From positions 3,472,001-3,536,000 of the forward strand of contig NZ_CP128360.1 in the NCBI RefSeq assembly GCF_030345095.1: 64,000 bases of DNA, in the 5' to 3' direction. The notes below the pieces were generated by a model. That model was given only the letters and a program-made list of their open reading frames with translations, did no database searches and was not told the DNA's origin. This document shows positions 31,967 through 41,469 of this stretch, one piece after another (positions within the stretch are counted from its first letter, which is position 1; each line of letters starts with the position of its first letter). The DNA is from Solwaraspora sp. WMMA2056 (GTDB lineage Bacteria; Actinomycetota; Actinomycetes; Mycobacteriales; Micromonosporaceae). Made by a program: the position numbers and the translations under genes.

Positions 31967-34366
31967 GTGTTCCCTCGCACTGTCTACCTGCTACACGCCG
32001 TCGGCCACGCTGACCTGGGCGTACCCCCGCCGGACAAGACCGGCGCCGCCGAGCTGCTCGCCCGGCTCGGCCACCTGTCACCCGAGGACGACCGCGTCGC
32101 GGAGATTCTGCTGCTGCGTCTCCCGGCGCAGACCACCGGCGACACCGCGCCGCTCGCCGCCGCGCTCGCCGCACTGGGGACCGACCCCAACGCGGTCGAC
32201 CCGGGCACGGACATCGTCGCCGTACACCTGGTGCTGGTCAGCACCGCGCAGGTCCGCCCGATCGCCGCCGCGATCTCCGACGCCGTCGACCACCGGCCCG
32301 ACCTGTACGGCGGTCACGTCGCCGCCGTCACGATCGCCGAAGCCGACAGCCTTGACGAAGTCGACGTCGCCGACGCCGTCGGCCGCGTTCTCGACACCCG
32401 CGCCGACACCGCCACCGACCGGGCGTACGTCGTCTGGGGCAGCGGCGCCACCCAGTCCGCCCTCGGCGCGCTCGACGCCGTGATCGTCTCCGGGATGCCC
32501 TGGTCGTTGATCCGCATCGGGCCGACCGCCGCGCCCCGGCACGCCGTCTACGACCCGACCGCCAATCTTCCCGTCGACCCGGTCGTGCCGCTGCTGCGCC
32601 GCTGGCGCTACCACGACCTGCTGCGCGACCTCGCCGATGCCGGCCAGCTCAGCCTCACCGCCGACCAGCGGCGGATCATCGACGTCGAAGCCGACCAGTA
32701 CGGTCGGGCCCACACCGCGCCGACCGCCGACCGGGTCCGCGCAGCGATGGCCGCCGCGTTGATGCGCGGCGACGGCAGCAGCGGATTCGCCGTCCGGGTC
32801 TACGTCGTCTACCGCTACCAGGAGCTACGCGAGCACGACGGGAGCACTCTCGACCTGCTCGACTGGGCACGGCGGCGCAACGGGCGGCGGATCGCGACCC
32901 TCGGGCAGATGTTGCGGACCATTCGCGAGGAACAGCAGGACCCCGATGTGCTCGCCGCGAAAGCCGCCGCCAGCGGCCAGTGGCTCACCTCCCCGGTCGT
33001 GGCGCAGCTCAACGAGATGGGCAAAGCCAGCGCCCACGAACTCGCGCCGCCGCAGCCGGCGATGCTCGCCGCGCTGCGTGAGCATCTCGCCGCGTACGAC
33101 GCCACCCGCCCCGACGCCCCGCCGGCCCCGCCCGGACTCGGACCGGTGACCCTGGCACCCGGCGACACCGTCTGCTACCTCACCGTCCTCGGTGACCCGC
33201 CCCGCGACGGCAGCCCGTTCATCGTCGAACAGGTCGCGGCGGCCGCCGTCGACCGCGACCGGCGCAACGACCTCGACCCGGCGGTCCGCACCTACCTGGG
33301 AGTGCCGGCCGGCCACCCGGTGCCGGTGCGCGCCATCGTGCTCGGCACCGCGTCACGCACCTACCCGTACGCAGAGGCGGTCGCCGGCCGGCTGCAGGCC
33401 GCCGGGCACCCCGCCGTCGCCGCCCCGGTCGCCGACGTGGGCACCGCCGCCGACGACCCGGCAGCCTTCACCGAACAGGCCGCCGCCGAGCTGCTGGCGC
33501 GGCACCTCGGCGAGGACATCGGGGCGATCGTGCTGATCCCCACCGGCCCGAAGGAACACGTGCTGACGGTGCTCGCCGCCGCGCAACGGGCCGCCGCCGC
33601 CCGGGGCATCCCGCTGTTCCTGCGGCAACTCGTCACCAGCGACCGGGACGTGCTCACCGCCGGCACCCACCGGCTGCCGCTGCGCTTCGGCACCGACCAG
33701 GCCATCCTCACCGCCGCCGGCCACGCGCTGGACATCGCCGAACTCGACACCGCCGCCCGGCTGCTCGGCACCCTCGCCGGGGGAGCGCCGCTGAGCGCCC
33801 GCGCGTTGGGTCTGTCCGACGCGCTGCGCTGCGCCAGGGCGCGGCTGCGCAGCTGGCCGGCGCAGATCCAGGCGACAGCCACCGCCACCGAGGACTGCAC
33901 CATCCGGATGATCGCCGAACGGATCGACGTGTGGGCTGCGCTGCCCGGCGTCGACACCGACACCGCCACCGGGATGCGGGCCGTCGTCGGCGCCTGCGCC
34001 AGCTTCGAACACTCCCTGGACAACGATCAGCTCAAGGCCGGGGTCCGGCAGAAACTGCTGCGGCCGATGTTCGAGGTCCGCAACCGGCTGACGATCACCC
34101 ACGGCGGTGGTCCGTTCGACAACCGCGCCCTGGCCGAGCTGGTGCGGCAGCGGACCGGCGGAACGCAGCACACCGTCAGCGGTCTGCTCACCGAGATGGC
34201 CGGCGCGGTCCGGGACGTCCTCGGTGACCGGCCCGGCGACGGCCCCCAGCTGGTCGACCTGCTCGACGGGCTGCGTGCCGACGTACGGCGGCTGCGCGAC
34301 GCCGAACAGGCCCGCCGGTCGCGCGACGCCGCCCAGTCAGGACGGGCCGGGGCCGGGCTCCGGTAG
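31967..34366 (+). CDS. CARF/HEPN ribonuclease, Csm6/Csx1-like
   Basis: 799 residues. Two Rossmann-like, CARF-resembling regions: about 70-185 (VAVHLVLVSTAQVRPIAAAI, then AYVVWGSGATQSALGALDAV) and about 435-560 (VRAIVLGTASRTYPYAEAVA, then AIVLIPTGPKEHVLTVLAAA). A C-terminal HEPN domain carries the catalytic Rx4-6H motif as RNRLTITHGG (about residues 705-714), within the Csm6-like context MFEVRNRLTITHGGGPF. Such proteins degrade RNA when bound to cyclic oligoadenylate. GTG 31967 is preferred (AGGACGG 5 nt upstream); GTG 31946 is possible. It is larger than usual Csm6 (about 400-500), mainly through the duplicated Rossmann-like half. It converges on the RAMP operon. Confidence 0.72.
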   Translation: MFPRTVYLLHAVGHADLGVPPPDKTGAAELLARLGHLSPEDDRVAEILLLRLPAQTTGDTAPLAAALAALGTDPNAVDPGTDIVAVHLVLVSTAQVRPIAAAISDAVDHRPDLYGGHVAAVTIAEADSLDEVDVADAVGRVLDTRADTATDRAYVVWGSGATQSALGALDAVIVSGMPWSLIRIGPTAAPRHAVYDPTANLPVDPVVPLLRRWRYHDLLRDLADAGQLSLTADQRRIIDVEADQYGRAHTAPTADRVRAAMAAALMRGDGSSGFAVRVYVVYRYQELREHDGSTLDLLDWARRRNGRRIATLGQMLRTIREEQQDPDVLAAKAAASGQWLTSPVVAQLNEMGKASAHELAPPQPAMLAALREHLAAYDATRPDAPPAPPGLGPVTLAPGDTVCYLTVLGDPPRDGSPFIVEQVAAAAVDRDRRNDLDPAVRTYLGVPAGHPVPVRAIVLGTASRTYPYAEAVAGRLQAAGHPAVAAPVADVGTAADDPAAFTEQAAAELLARHLGEDIGAIVLIPTGPKEHVLTVLAAAQRAAAARGIPLFLRQLVTSDRDVLTAGTHRLPLRFGTDQAILTAAGHALDIAELDTAARLLGTLAGGAPLSARALGLSDALRCARARLRSWPAQIQATATATEDCTIRMIAERIDVWAALPGVDTDTATGMRAVVGACASFEHSLDNDQLKAGVRQKLLRPMFEVRNRLTITHGGGPFDNRALAELVRQRTGGTQHTVSGLLTEMAGAVRDVLGDRPGDGPQLVDLLDGLRADVRRLRDAEQARRSRDAAQSGRAGAGLR

Positions 34367-34389
34367 CGGGACCTCCACCGGAGCCCGGC
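34352..34389. terminator. Bidirectional terminator between the Csm6-like gene and the RAMP operon
   Basis: GCCGGGCTCCGG (34352-34363) and CCGGAGCCCGGC (34378-34389) form a perfect 12-bp stem with a 14-nt loop spanning the Csm6-like stop codon. Confidence 0.75.
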
Positions 34390-34396
34390 GGCCTGT

Positions 34397-36736
34397 TTAC
34401 CGGCGGTGGTTGCCCGGCCCGGGACGGTGGCCGTAGCCGCCGGTACGTCGATTGGCCGGCTGGTCCGTCGTCGGGTCGTACGGCAGCGGCAACGAGTCCG
34501 GATCCGCCGATGTGCCGAGGGACAGCCGCCGACCCCGGCGGCTGTCCCGCTGGTTGCCGATCTTGTCGTTGGCGACCCACCAGTCGTAGGTGGTGGCGCG
34601 CGGCCCGGTCTGCGCCGCCTGGTCCGGGCCGTCGGCGGCGTACCGGGGGTAGTGCACCGGGACACCGACGAAACCGTACGCCGTGTTGAGGAACCCGTCG
34701 CGGACCTCGGGCATCCGCTGTCTCAACATCCCGTCGTACGCGGCGGCCAGCCGTCCGGGCACTTCGGCGCCGTCGGCCGTCGGAGACAGCGACAGTGTGC
34801 GGTACCGGTCCAGCAGCCGGTCGCCGGTGAACAGCCGGGTGTCCGCCCAGTCGACCTCGACCCGTACCGCGCCGAAGCCCAACGGCTTGCCCAGCCCCAG
34901 CTTCAGACAGGCCCCGTCGGGCAGCGACAGCAGCCACAGCAGCGCGGCCAGCTCCATCCGGCTGAAGTTGTCGACCTGCAGTGTCAGCCGGAACGTGGCA
35001 CCGGGTTTCACCCAGTGCGACACCACCGTGCTCACGTCGGGTTTCGCGCCGTCCGGCGCGGCGTACTCCCGGTAGCGGGGCCGCCCGCCGACCTGCGGTT
35101 GCTGCGGGGGGTCGGCCGTCTCCGCCGGCGGCGTCCAGTACGCCGGCGCGCCCGGCACGTCGTCGAGCACCTCGGCGTGGGTCAGGTAGGTCTTGCGGCC
35201 CCGCAGCCGCCGCACGTCCGCCGCGTCCGGGAACCCCTGCGCCGGATGCCGACGCGGGTTGCGCAGCGGCGCACCGGCGCGGTCGCCCAGATAGAACAGG
35301 AACTGGGACGGCTTCGGCGAGTTGAGCGTGACCAGGGTCAACGGGCGCGGGAGCCGGTGGACCGAGTCGGCGCCGGGGGCGTCGTCGCCGTCGGGCGGCA
35401 GCACCCGCAGATGACCCCGGTGGGCCACCCCGTCGTCGTCGCGGCCCTGCCGGACCCAGCCGAACACCCGGTCGGCGGGGGAGAGCAGCGTACGGTCGGT
35501 CGCCGGCCGGTGCGACACCGGCAGACTGGTCAGCGGTGCCCCGGGGAACGGCTTGCGGCCGATCATCGCCGGATACAGCCCGCTCGGACTACCGTGCTCG
35601 TCGTACTCGACGTAGAGGGTGTCCCAGACCTGCAGGGTCCGCCACCGTTTCGCGTCCCACACGTAGCCGCCGTAGTTGCCTTTCAGATCGCGCTCCGTGT
35701 CGTGGGCGCGTTGGTAGGAGTCGATCACCGCCGACCAGCCGGTGACCAGCGACTCGTCGACCTTGATCAGGCTGTAGTCCAGCTCGACGGGGCTGTCGTC
35801 GTCGAGCAGGTCGGTGACGAACAACCGCTCGTCGTGCTTGCCCTTTCCTCGGACTCCGCCGGCAGGGAAGGTGCTGCCGGTCCAGTGCACGACACCGCGA
35901 ACCCGGACCAGCGGATGATCGGCGATGTGCTGTGCGTCCCGGCTGCGGTTCTGCTCCGCCCGGTCGCGGTCCCACTCCGCCCGGTCGCGGGGGACCTCCC
36001 GGCCCGTTTCGACGTACCCGGCCACCCGCCAGAACAGGAAATTCCGACGGCGGTGCCGGGCCAGATAGATCCAGGCGTCGACCTCCCGGCCCCGCTCTTC
36101 GCTGCACCGCGGCGGGTGCGGACCTTCGTTGTGGTTCGACCGCCCACGGCAGCCGCCGGGGCGGTGACAGGCCAGCCGCCGGGGCAGCCACGCCGCCGGA
36201 TGGACCGGCTCGTCGGAATGGCCGTCCGGCCGCAACGCGCGGATCACCTGCAGATGGACCGTACCGTCGCCGACCTCGTCGACCACGGCCGGGCGCAACT
36301 GCAGCGCCGACTTGTCGGCGGTGGCCCGGATCGCCAACTGCTGATCGTGGCCGGTGAACACACCGAACCGGGAGTTGGTGATCGCCTCGTACGCCGACCG
36401 CAGCGCACCCTTGACCGCCGATCCGGCCAGCTGAGGGCGGCCGGCGTGGTCGACCCGTACCGGCAGCGGCGCGTCGGGGCCGTCGCCGTCGGCCGCGCGC
36501 CGCCCGTGGTCCGGGATCAACATCGGCGTACGGGTGGTGACCCGCACCGCGATCGTGCCGCTCCACCGGGTGGCGTCGTACCGGTCGTGGCCGGCGGGTG
36601 GTCCGTCGCGCAGCGGCTCGGGCAGGCCGTCGCGGTCGGGGATCGGGACGAAGCCGTACGGGTTGAGAAAGCTGCGCTCGGCGGGCCGCAACTCCTTCGG
36701 ACCGTCGGCGTCGACGGGTGGGCGCTGGTCACTCAT
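34397..36736 (-). CDS. RAMP-superfamily protein, TIGR03986-like
   Basis: 779 residues, last gene of the effector operon. The N-terminus has the TIGR03986 hallmark SFLNPYGFVPIPDRDG, followed by TIAVRVTTRTPMLIPDHG and LAGSAVKGALRSAYEAITNS, the RAMP (Cas7-like) G-rich/KGxLR element. The middle contains a charged Cys/His segment (CHRPGGCRGRSNHNEGPHPP). The C-terminal half ends with LKLGLGKPLGFGAVRVEVDW, another RAMP Gly-loop, then a disordered tail. TIGR03986 proteins are found in III-D-like loci, where they are thought to be backbone or accessory subunits. The start overlaps the csx19-like stop by 8 nt. Confidence 0.82.
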   Translation of the reverse strand: MSDQRPPVDADGPKELRPAERSFLNPYGFVPIPDRDGLPEPLRDGPPAGHDRYDATRWSGTIAVRVTTRTPMLIPDHGRRAADGDGPDAPLPVRVDHAGRPQLAGSAVKGALRSAYEAITNSRFGVFTGHDQQLAIRATADKSALQLRPAVVDEVGDGTVHLQVIRALRPDGHSDEPVHPAAWLPRRLACHRPGGCRGRSNHNEGPHPPRCSEERGREVDAWIYLARHRRRNFLFWRVAGYVETGREVPRDRAEWDRDRAEQNRSRDAQHIADHPLVRVRGVVHWTGSTFPAGGVRGKGKHDERLFVTDLLDDDSPVELDYSLIKVDESLVTGWSAVIDSYQRAHDTERDLKGNYGGYVWDAKRWRTLQVWDTLYVEYDEHGSPSGLYPAMIGRKPFPGAPLTSLPVSHRPATDRTLLSPADRVFGWVRQGRDDDGVAHRGHLRVLPPDGDDAPGADSVHRLPRPLTLVTLNSPKPSQFLFYLGDRAGAPLRNPRRHPAQGFPDAADVRRLRGRKTYLTHAEVLDDVPGAPAYWTPPAETADPPQQPQVGGRPRYREYAAPDGAKPDVSTVVSHWVKPGATFRLTLQVDNFSRMELAALLWLLSLPDGACLKLGLGKPLGFGAVRVEVDWADTRLFTGDRLLDRYRTLSLSPTADGAEVPGRLAAAYDGMLRQRMPEVRDGFLNTAYGFVGVPVHYPRYAADGPDQAAQTGPRATTYDWWVANDKIGNQRDSRRGRRLSLGTSADPDSLPLPYDPTTDQPANRRTGGYGHRPGPGNHRR

Positions 36737-37283
36737 CGGGCTTTTCCTCCTGGTCCGCGTTGGGGTGTGGGCTGGCGGTCAGCCCGACGAGTCGTTCGTC
36801 GACCACGGCGACGTTGCCGTGCCGGTCCTGCTCGACGTACTCGACGACCCGCAGCCACACGAGATGGCCGTCGGCGGGAGCCGGGCCGTCGACCGGGACG
36901 TGCAGCACCCCGATCCGGGCGTCGTGCAACGCCACCCAGCCCGGCCCGGGAGCCGGGCCGACGACGGTGCCCCACAGCAGCCGCCGGTGTTCCGCCAGCC
37001 CGTCGCCGCCGACACCGGTCGCGGAACCGGACCCGGCGGAGACGTGCCGCCAGCGCAGCTCCTCGGCGGCGGTGAACGCCCGCAGCTCGAACACCCCAGT
37101 CAGGTCCAGGGCCGCCCCGTCCGGGCCGGTCGGCACCCCGTCGACGCCGAACCGGAACCAGCGGACGTCGGCCGGCCGGTAGCAGAACCCGACACCCGCC
37201 GTACCGCCGCTGGCGAAGTCTCGCAGGGCCGGGCCGACCGGGCCGTGCCCCCGGTCGACGACGACCCGTCCAGTGGTGCTCAT
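36729..37283 (-). CDS. Csx19-like (TIGR03984-type) CRISPR-associated protein
   Basis: 184 residues (MSTTGRVVVDRGHGPVGPAL start; GFCYRPADVRWFRFGVDG; ELRAFTAAEELRWRHVSAGS). The length, beta-rich sequence with RWFRF and LRWR motifs, and position directly beside a TIGR03986-like RAMP fit TIGR03984/Csx19, a III-D marker of unknown function. It overlaps the upstream RAMP gene by 4 nt (ATGA) and the downstream gene by 8 nt. The family match is from memory and not computed. Confidence 0.62.
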   Translation of the reverse strand: MSTTGRVVVDRGHGPVGPALRDFASGGTAGVGFCYRPADVRWFRFGVDGVPTGPDGAALDLTGVFELRAFTAAEELRWRHVSAGSGSATGVGGDGLAEHRRLLWGTVVGPAPGPGWVALHDARIGVLHVPVDGPAPADGHLVWLRVVEYVEQDRHGNVAVVDERLVGLTASPHPNADQEEKPDE

Positions 37284-38977
37284 GCGTGCCCTCCTGCCGT
37301 CGCCAGCCGCGCCGCCGTCCGCCGCGCCGTGGCCTGCCATGCCGCCGTCAACGGCGCGGTCACCTCGTCATCGGTCAGCATGTCGGCCAACGACCGGCCG
37401 TCCAGCGTGGTGCACCAGCCGGACCGTGGGCCGGCCCGCAACGTCACCGCGGCCGGGTCGACCCGGACCCCGCCCGAGCCCCGGGTGGTGCCGTGGCCGA
37501 AGCCGATCCAGCCGTCGCAGAGGTCCCGCAGCACCAGCAGCAGCAACGCCAGCGCCGCCCGCCGGTCGTCGTCGGCGCTGGCGGTGGCGTGGGCGCTGGT
37601 CGTCGTCGGATCCTGGTCGAGCCGGTCCACCGCCAGGTCGAGCGTGATCGGCTGCCACGCGCCCGCGTCGGTGGCATGCGGCTGGACCGTCGCGAACAGC
37701 AACGACTCGGCCGCCCCGCCGGTCCAGCGGTCCACCGCCACGTGATGGGCGATGGTGAACCGGATCCCGTCGACGGAGTCGTTGAGTTCGTCGACCGCGC
37801 GTTGCAGCGTGCCCAACGCGGCCCGTACCTGATCGGCCGTGCGTTGCGGCCCGTCGTCGCCGGGCGGATCGGAGCCGTCGTCGCCGGGCGGCTCGGCTCC
37901 ATCGTGGTCGACGGTGTCGGCGAGGCGTCGCTGCAGCAGGCGTACCGCCTCCCACTGCGCCGTCGGCAGGGCGGCGGTGCTGACACAGGTCGCCACCCGC
38001 AGGGCACCCCGGCGGCCGGCCGGCAGCGTCGGATCGTCGCCGTCGCGGGCGGCGGCGGTGCCGAACAGCGCCGCCACCGGCCCCAGCCCGTCGGCCCGCA
38101 TCTGGTCGAGGAACTTCTCCGGGGTGCAGGCACCGGTCACCGTACGGGCGATCCGTTCGGCGTGGCTGCGCAGCACCCCCTTGATCGAGCTGCCCGGCAG
38201 CTCCAGCCGGGTGTGCTCACCGTCATGTCCGGTCAGCGGAAACGCGCTGACCACGTCGCCGTCCGAGCTGACCTGCACCGCCAGCGGTCCGTGCGGACGC
38301 CACGGTACGACGAACCGCAGCACCCCGGGCGGCACCTCGTCCGGGTCGGCGGCCGGCAGGTCGACCGGCTCGCCGCCGGTACGCAGCGCGGCGAGCATCC
38401 CGGCCCGGCTGACCAGATCCGATTCCCGCAGTACGGCGTCGGTCAACCGGACCAGACCGAGCCCACGGGTGACGGCCGCGCCGACGCTGATCCCCGGACC
38501 GCGTAGCCGGGCCGCGACCGCGCCGACGAGGTCCTCCGCCGTGGCGGCGTCGGCGCCGGCCGGCGCGTCGACCACCATCCGGAACGCGAACCGGGTGCCG
38601 GCGGCCAGCACCTCGCGGCTGAACAGATGCCCCCGGGCGGCCACCCCGTGCACCCGGTCGATCGACACGTGGTCGCGCACCTCGACGTACGGCGTGCCGA
38701 CGGCGCAGGCGTCGTCGACCCGTACCCAGGAGGCTTCTCCGCCGGTGCCGTCGCGCTCCGGCGGCAACCCCCACAACCGGTGGTCGGGTACGCCGTCGGC
38801 GCGCAGCGCGGACTGGATCACCCCGGCCAGCGCGGTGCCCGGCAGCAGCGGTCGGCCCGCGCCGTCGCGGGCCTGGACCAGCTGCGCCGGCCCGGCGTCC
38901 AGGCCGCCGATGTGCAGCGGCGCCTGCGCCACCAGGGAGCCGGTCAGCTCCCAGCGCCTGATCACCCGGCGACTCAT
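37280..38977 (-). CDS. Tandem Cas7-like RAMP fusion protein
   Basis: 565 residues with two Csm3/Cas7-like units. Unit 1 (about 8-200) has PLHIGGLDAGPAQLVQARDG, RPLLPGTALAGVIQSALR, SIDRVHGVAARGHLF and VGAAVTRGLGLVRL. Unit 2 (about 225-540) has LELPGSSIKGVLRSHAERIA, RWTGGAAESLLFATV and WIGFGHGTTRGSGGVRV. Each unit has the G(S/T)xLKGxxR-like element and the terminal Gly loop of RAMPs. These would form adjacent backbone positions on crRNA; Asp candidates for RNA cleavage lie in GLDAG and ARDG of unit 1. Four-nt overlaps couple it to both neighbours. Confidence 0.83.
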   Translation of the reverse strand: MSRRVIRRWELTGSLVAQAPLHIGGLDAGPAQLVQARDGAGRPLLPGTALAGVIQSALRADGVPDHRLWGLPPERDGTGGEASWVRVDDACAVGTPYVEVRDHVSIDRVHGVAARGHLFSREVLAAGTRFAFRMVVDAPAGADAATAEDLVGAVAARLRGPGISVGAAVTRGLGLVRLTDAVLRESDLVSRAGMLAALRTGGEPVDLPAADPDEVPPGVLRFVVPWRPHGPLAVQVSSDGDVVSAFPLTGHDGEHTRLELPGSSIKGVLRSHAERIARTVTGACTPEKFLDQMRADGLGPVAALFGTAAARDGDDPTLPAGRRGALRVATCVSTAALPTAQWEAVRLLQRRLADTVDHDGAEPPGDDGSDPPGDDGPQRTADQVRAALGTLQRAVDELNDSVDGIRFTIAHHVAVDRWTGGAAESLLFATVQPHATDAGAWQPITLDLAVDRLDQDPTTTSAHATASADDDRRAALALLLLVLRDLCDGWIGFGHGTTRGSGGVRVDPAAVTLRAGPRSGWCTTLDGRSLADMLTDDEVTAPLTAAWQATARRTAARLATAGGHA

Positions 38978-41469
38978 GCCGGCACCTCCTCAGGGTGGTG
39001 GTTGGCGGCGGGACTGTCCTGCCCCCGGGTGCTGCGGCGCCGCTCGACAGCGGCCCGGACCACCTCGGCGAGCAGCCAGCCGGCGGCCGGTCGGTGCAGT
39101 TCGTCGGCGACACCGGTCGGCGGGCGGACCCCCAGATGCGACCAGAGCACCTCGTCGCCGGAGGCCAACCGGTCCAGCAGGTCGAGCCGCTCGACGCCCC
39201 AGGACTCCCGGCGCGCCCGGTTGCGGCGGGTCGCCGCGATCCAGCCCCGCACCTGGGCCGGGTCGTCGCCTGCGGTGAGCCGGTCGGCGAGGGTACGCAG
39301 CGCGCCGAGCTGCGCCATCGACACGTCCGGCGGCACCAGCAGGTCGCGCAGCGCGTCGTCGGCCACCCGTACCGCTGCGGTCCGGTGCAGCTCCCGCCGC
39401 CAGCCCCGGCGGACCAGCTCGGTGACCAGCGCCGGCGTGGCGCCAGGGCGCCCGGCGGGCGTCTGCGGGCCGGCGGACCGGGACACCGCTGCCGGCTCCG
39501 CTGCCGGCTCCGCCGCCATCGCGACGGTCGTCCGGTCGAGCAGTACGGGTTGCAGCGCCAACCGGCCGTAGCCCTCGGCCGTGCGATCCCCGACCCCGGT
39601 CGCCTCGACGCGGTGCAACGCCTCCTCGTCGGGGACACCGATCATGTCGAACCGGACGACGCTGCCGGCGGCCAGCCCGGTCAGCGACGGGCGCGGCATC
39701 GACCAGCGGCGCTGCCACGACTCGACCCGGCGGGTGGTGAGGAAACCCGCCGGCAGGCGGTCGGGGCTGTCGTCGGGCAACGTCAGGTCCACCCGCAGTG
39801 CTTCGGCGAGCGTGGCCGCCAGTGCCTGCGGGTCGGTCACCGGCTCACCGGCCGGCCCCCGCAGCAACAGGTCCGACAGCAGCCAGACGACCAGCTGCCG
39901 ACTGTCGGTCACGGTGCCCCGCGCGGCCAGGGCGGGCGTGCCCGGGGCGAGTACGTCGACCCTGACCCGCCCGTAGTCGTCCTTGCGGGACCGCCCGATC
40001 GCGTGTTCCCCGTCCAGCCAGTCGGTGTCCAGGTCGGCGTCGGCCGGCAGCCACAACTCGCAGCGCAGCGCCGTGCCGGCGGCGATCGCCTCGTAGACGA
40101 ACAGTCCGCCGGAGTCCTCGGTCGGCCGTTGCGGCCCGTCGTCGACGACGGCGTGCGCCTGCGTCACCAGGTCCACCTCGGCGATGCGGATGCCGCCGGC
40201 ACCGTCGGCGACGCAGAAGCCGACCATCGGCCGCAACCGCTGGCTGTCGTCGGCGCGTGGGGTGAGCAGGTTGACCAGCTGCTGATCCTGGTCGGCGTCC
40301 TTGGGCCGGTGCAGGGCGCGCGGCAGCGGCAGCGACCGCTCGCCGGCGATCTCGACGGTGGCGTTGGTGACCACCGCCCGCCCGCCGGTGATCAGCTCGG
40401 TCGCCTGCTCACCGAGTGCCTTTGCCACCATCGGCAGCAGCGACGTGCCCGGCACGAACCGTTCGGTCAGCACCATGTTGCCGAGCACGCCCCGGGCCAC
40501 CAGCAGCGGAGTCAGCGTGGTGATCCGCAGATCGTGCCGGTGCACCGGCGGGTCGGACATCCGGGCGCCCAGGGTCGCGCCGGCCGGGTCGGCGACAGCC
40601 GACGGCACCACCTCGGCCGGGGACCGGGCCTGGTCGACCCGCTCCAGCAGCGCCCCCAGCCGACGACCGACCTGCTCACCGGCTACGTCCGTACCGGCTG
40701 ATTCGGTGCCGGCTGCGTCGTCACGTGCTGCGTCGTCACCTGCCGCTTCGTCGCCGGCGATGGTCACCCGGCAGCGGCCGGCACCCCGGCGACGCTTGCC
40801 GCCGATCGCGTCGACCAGCCGGGCCGCGGCCCGCAACAGCAGCTCCGCCTCCCACGGCACCGGCGCGCCGACGGCGAGCCCAGGAAAGGTCAGCTGCCAG
40901 TCGGCGGTCACCGTCAACCCGACCGCCGCCCGCTCCTCGACGCGCAACGTGTCGTCGGCGGCGGTGTGCCGGTCGACGTCGATCTGCACCCCGGGGCGCA
41001 GCAGCACGGCCGCCTCCCGGGCCAGCACCCGGCTGCGTTCGTCGAGCGCGGCGATCGCCGCCCGGACCGGGCCGGGCAGGTGCAGCGGCCGGCCCTGCAG
41101 GGCCGCCGGGACCGGGCTGGTGCGTGGCTGCGGCCGGAACTGCCCGCCGGGGTCGAGGCGTTGTCGCGACGACGCGCCCGGCTGGCTGCCGAACACCGCC
41201 TCCACCCAGGCGTACCAGATGCCGTCGGCCGCGCCGTCGGCCAGGCCGACGGCGACGGTCTCGGCCGCGTCGCGCAGCACCGCCGTGAGTGCCTTGCCGC
41301 GCAGCATCGGCAACCCGTCGGCGTCGCGCTGCACCTCGCGGTCCACCGCGCCGTGCCGGGCCGTGCCGGTGCCGCACGCCCAGTCACTGAGGAACACCAC
41401 CGTGACCGTGAACGGCCGGCCGTTGCGCAGACCGGCGCCGGTGTCGTTGATCGGGTCCGGGCCGCTCAT
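38974..41469 (-). CDS. Large RAMP fusion (Cas7-like plus Csx10-like halves)
   Basis: 831 residues. The N-terminal half has TVTVVFLSDWACGTGTARHG, DGLPMLRGKALTAVLRDAAE and IGGKRRRGAGRCRVTIAGDE, a complete RAMP module. After an Ala/Asp-rich linker (about 240-270) a second half begins HDLRITTLTPLLVARGVLGN, with FVPGTSLLPMVAKAL and AIGRSRKDDYGRVRVDV, resembling Csx10/Cas5-like RAMPs. A C-terminal helical extension (LVTELVRRGWRREL onward) could stand in for a small subunit. It overlaps cas10 and the next RAMP by 4 nt each. No separate Cas11 or Cas5 gene exists, so these functions are probably fused here. Confidence 0.8.
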   Translation of the reverse strand: MSGPDPINDTGAGLRNGRPFTVTVVFLSDWACGTGTARHGAVDREVQRDADGLPMLRGKALTAVLRDAAETVAVGLADGAADGIWYAWVEAVFGSQPGASSRQRLDPGGQFRPQPRTSPVPAALQGRPLHLPGPVRAAIAALDERSRVLAREAAVLLRPGVQIDVDRHTAADDTLRVEERAAVGLTVTADWQLTFPGLAVGAPVPWEAELLLRAAARLVDAIGGKRRRGAGRCRVTIAGDEAAGDDAARDDAAGTESAGTDVAGEQVGRRLGALLERVDQARSPAEVVPSAVADPAGATLGARMSDPPVHRHDLRITTLTPLLVARGVLGNMVLTERFVPGTSLLPMVAKALGEQATELITGGRAVVTNATVEIAGERSLPLPRALHRPKDADQDQQLVNLLTPRADDSQRLRPMVGFCVADGAGGIRIAEVDLVTQAHAVVDDGPQRPTEDSGGLFVYEAIAAGTALRCELWLPADADLDTDWLDGEHAIGRSRKDDYGRVRVDVLAPGTPALAARGTVTDSRQLVVWLLSDLLLRGPAGEPVTDPQALAATLAEALRVDLTLPDDSPDRLPAGFLTTRRVESWQRRWSMPRPSLTGLAAGSVVRFDMIGVPDEEALHRVEATGVGDRTAEGYGRLALQPVLLDRTTVAMAAEPAAEPAAVSRSAGPQTPAGRPGATPALVTELVRRGWRRELHRTAAVRVADDALRDLLVPPDVSMAQLGALRTLADRLTAGDDPAQVRGWIAATRRNRARRESWGVERLDLLDRLASGDEVLWSHLGVRPPTGVADELHRPAAGWLLAEVVRAAVERRRSTRGQDSPAANHHPEEVPA

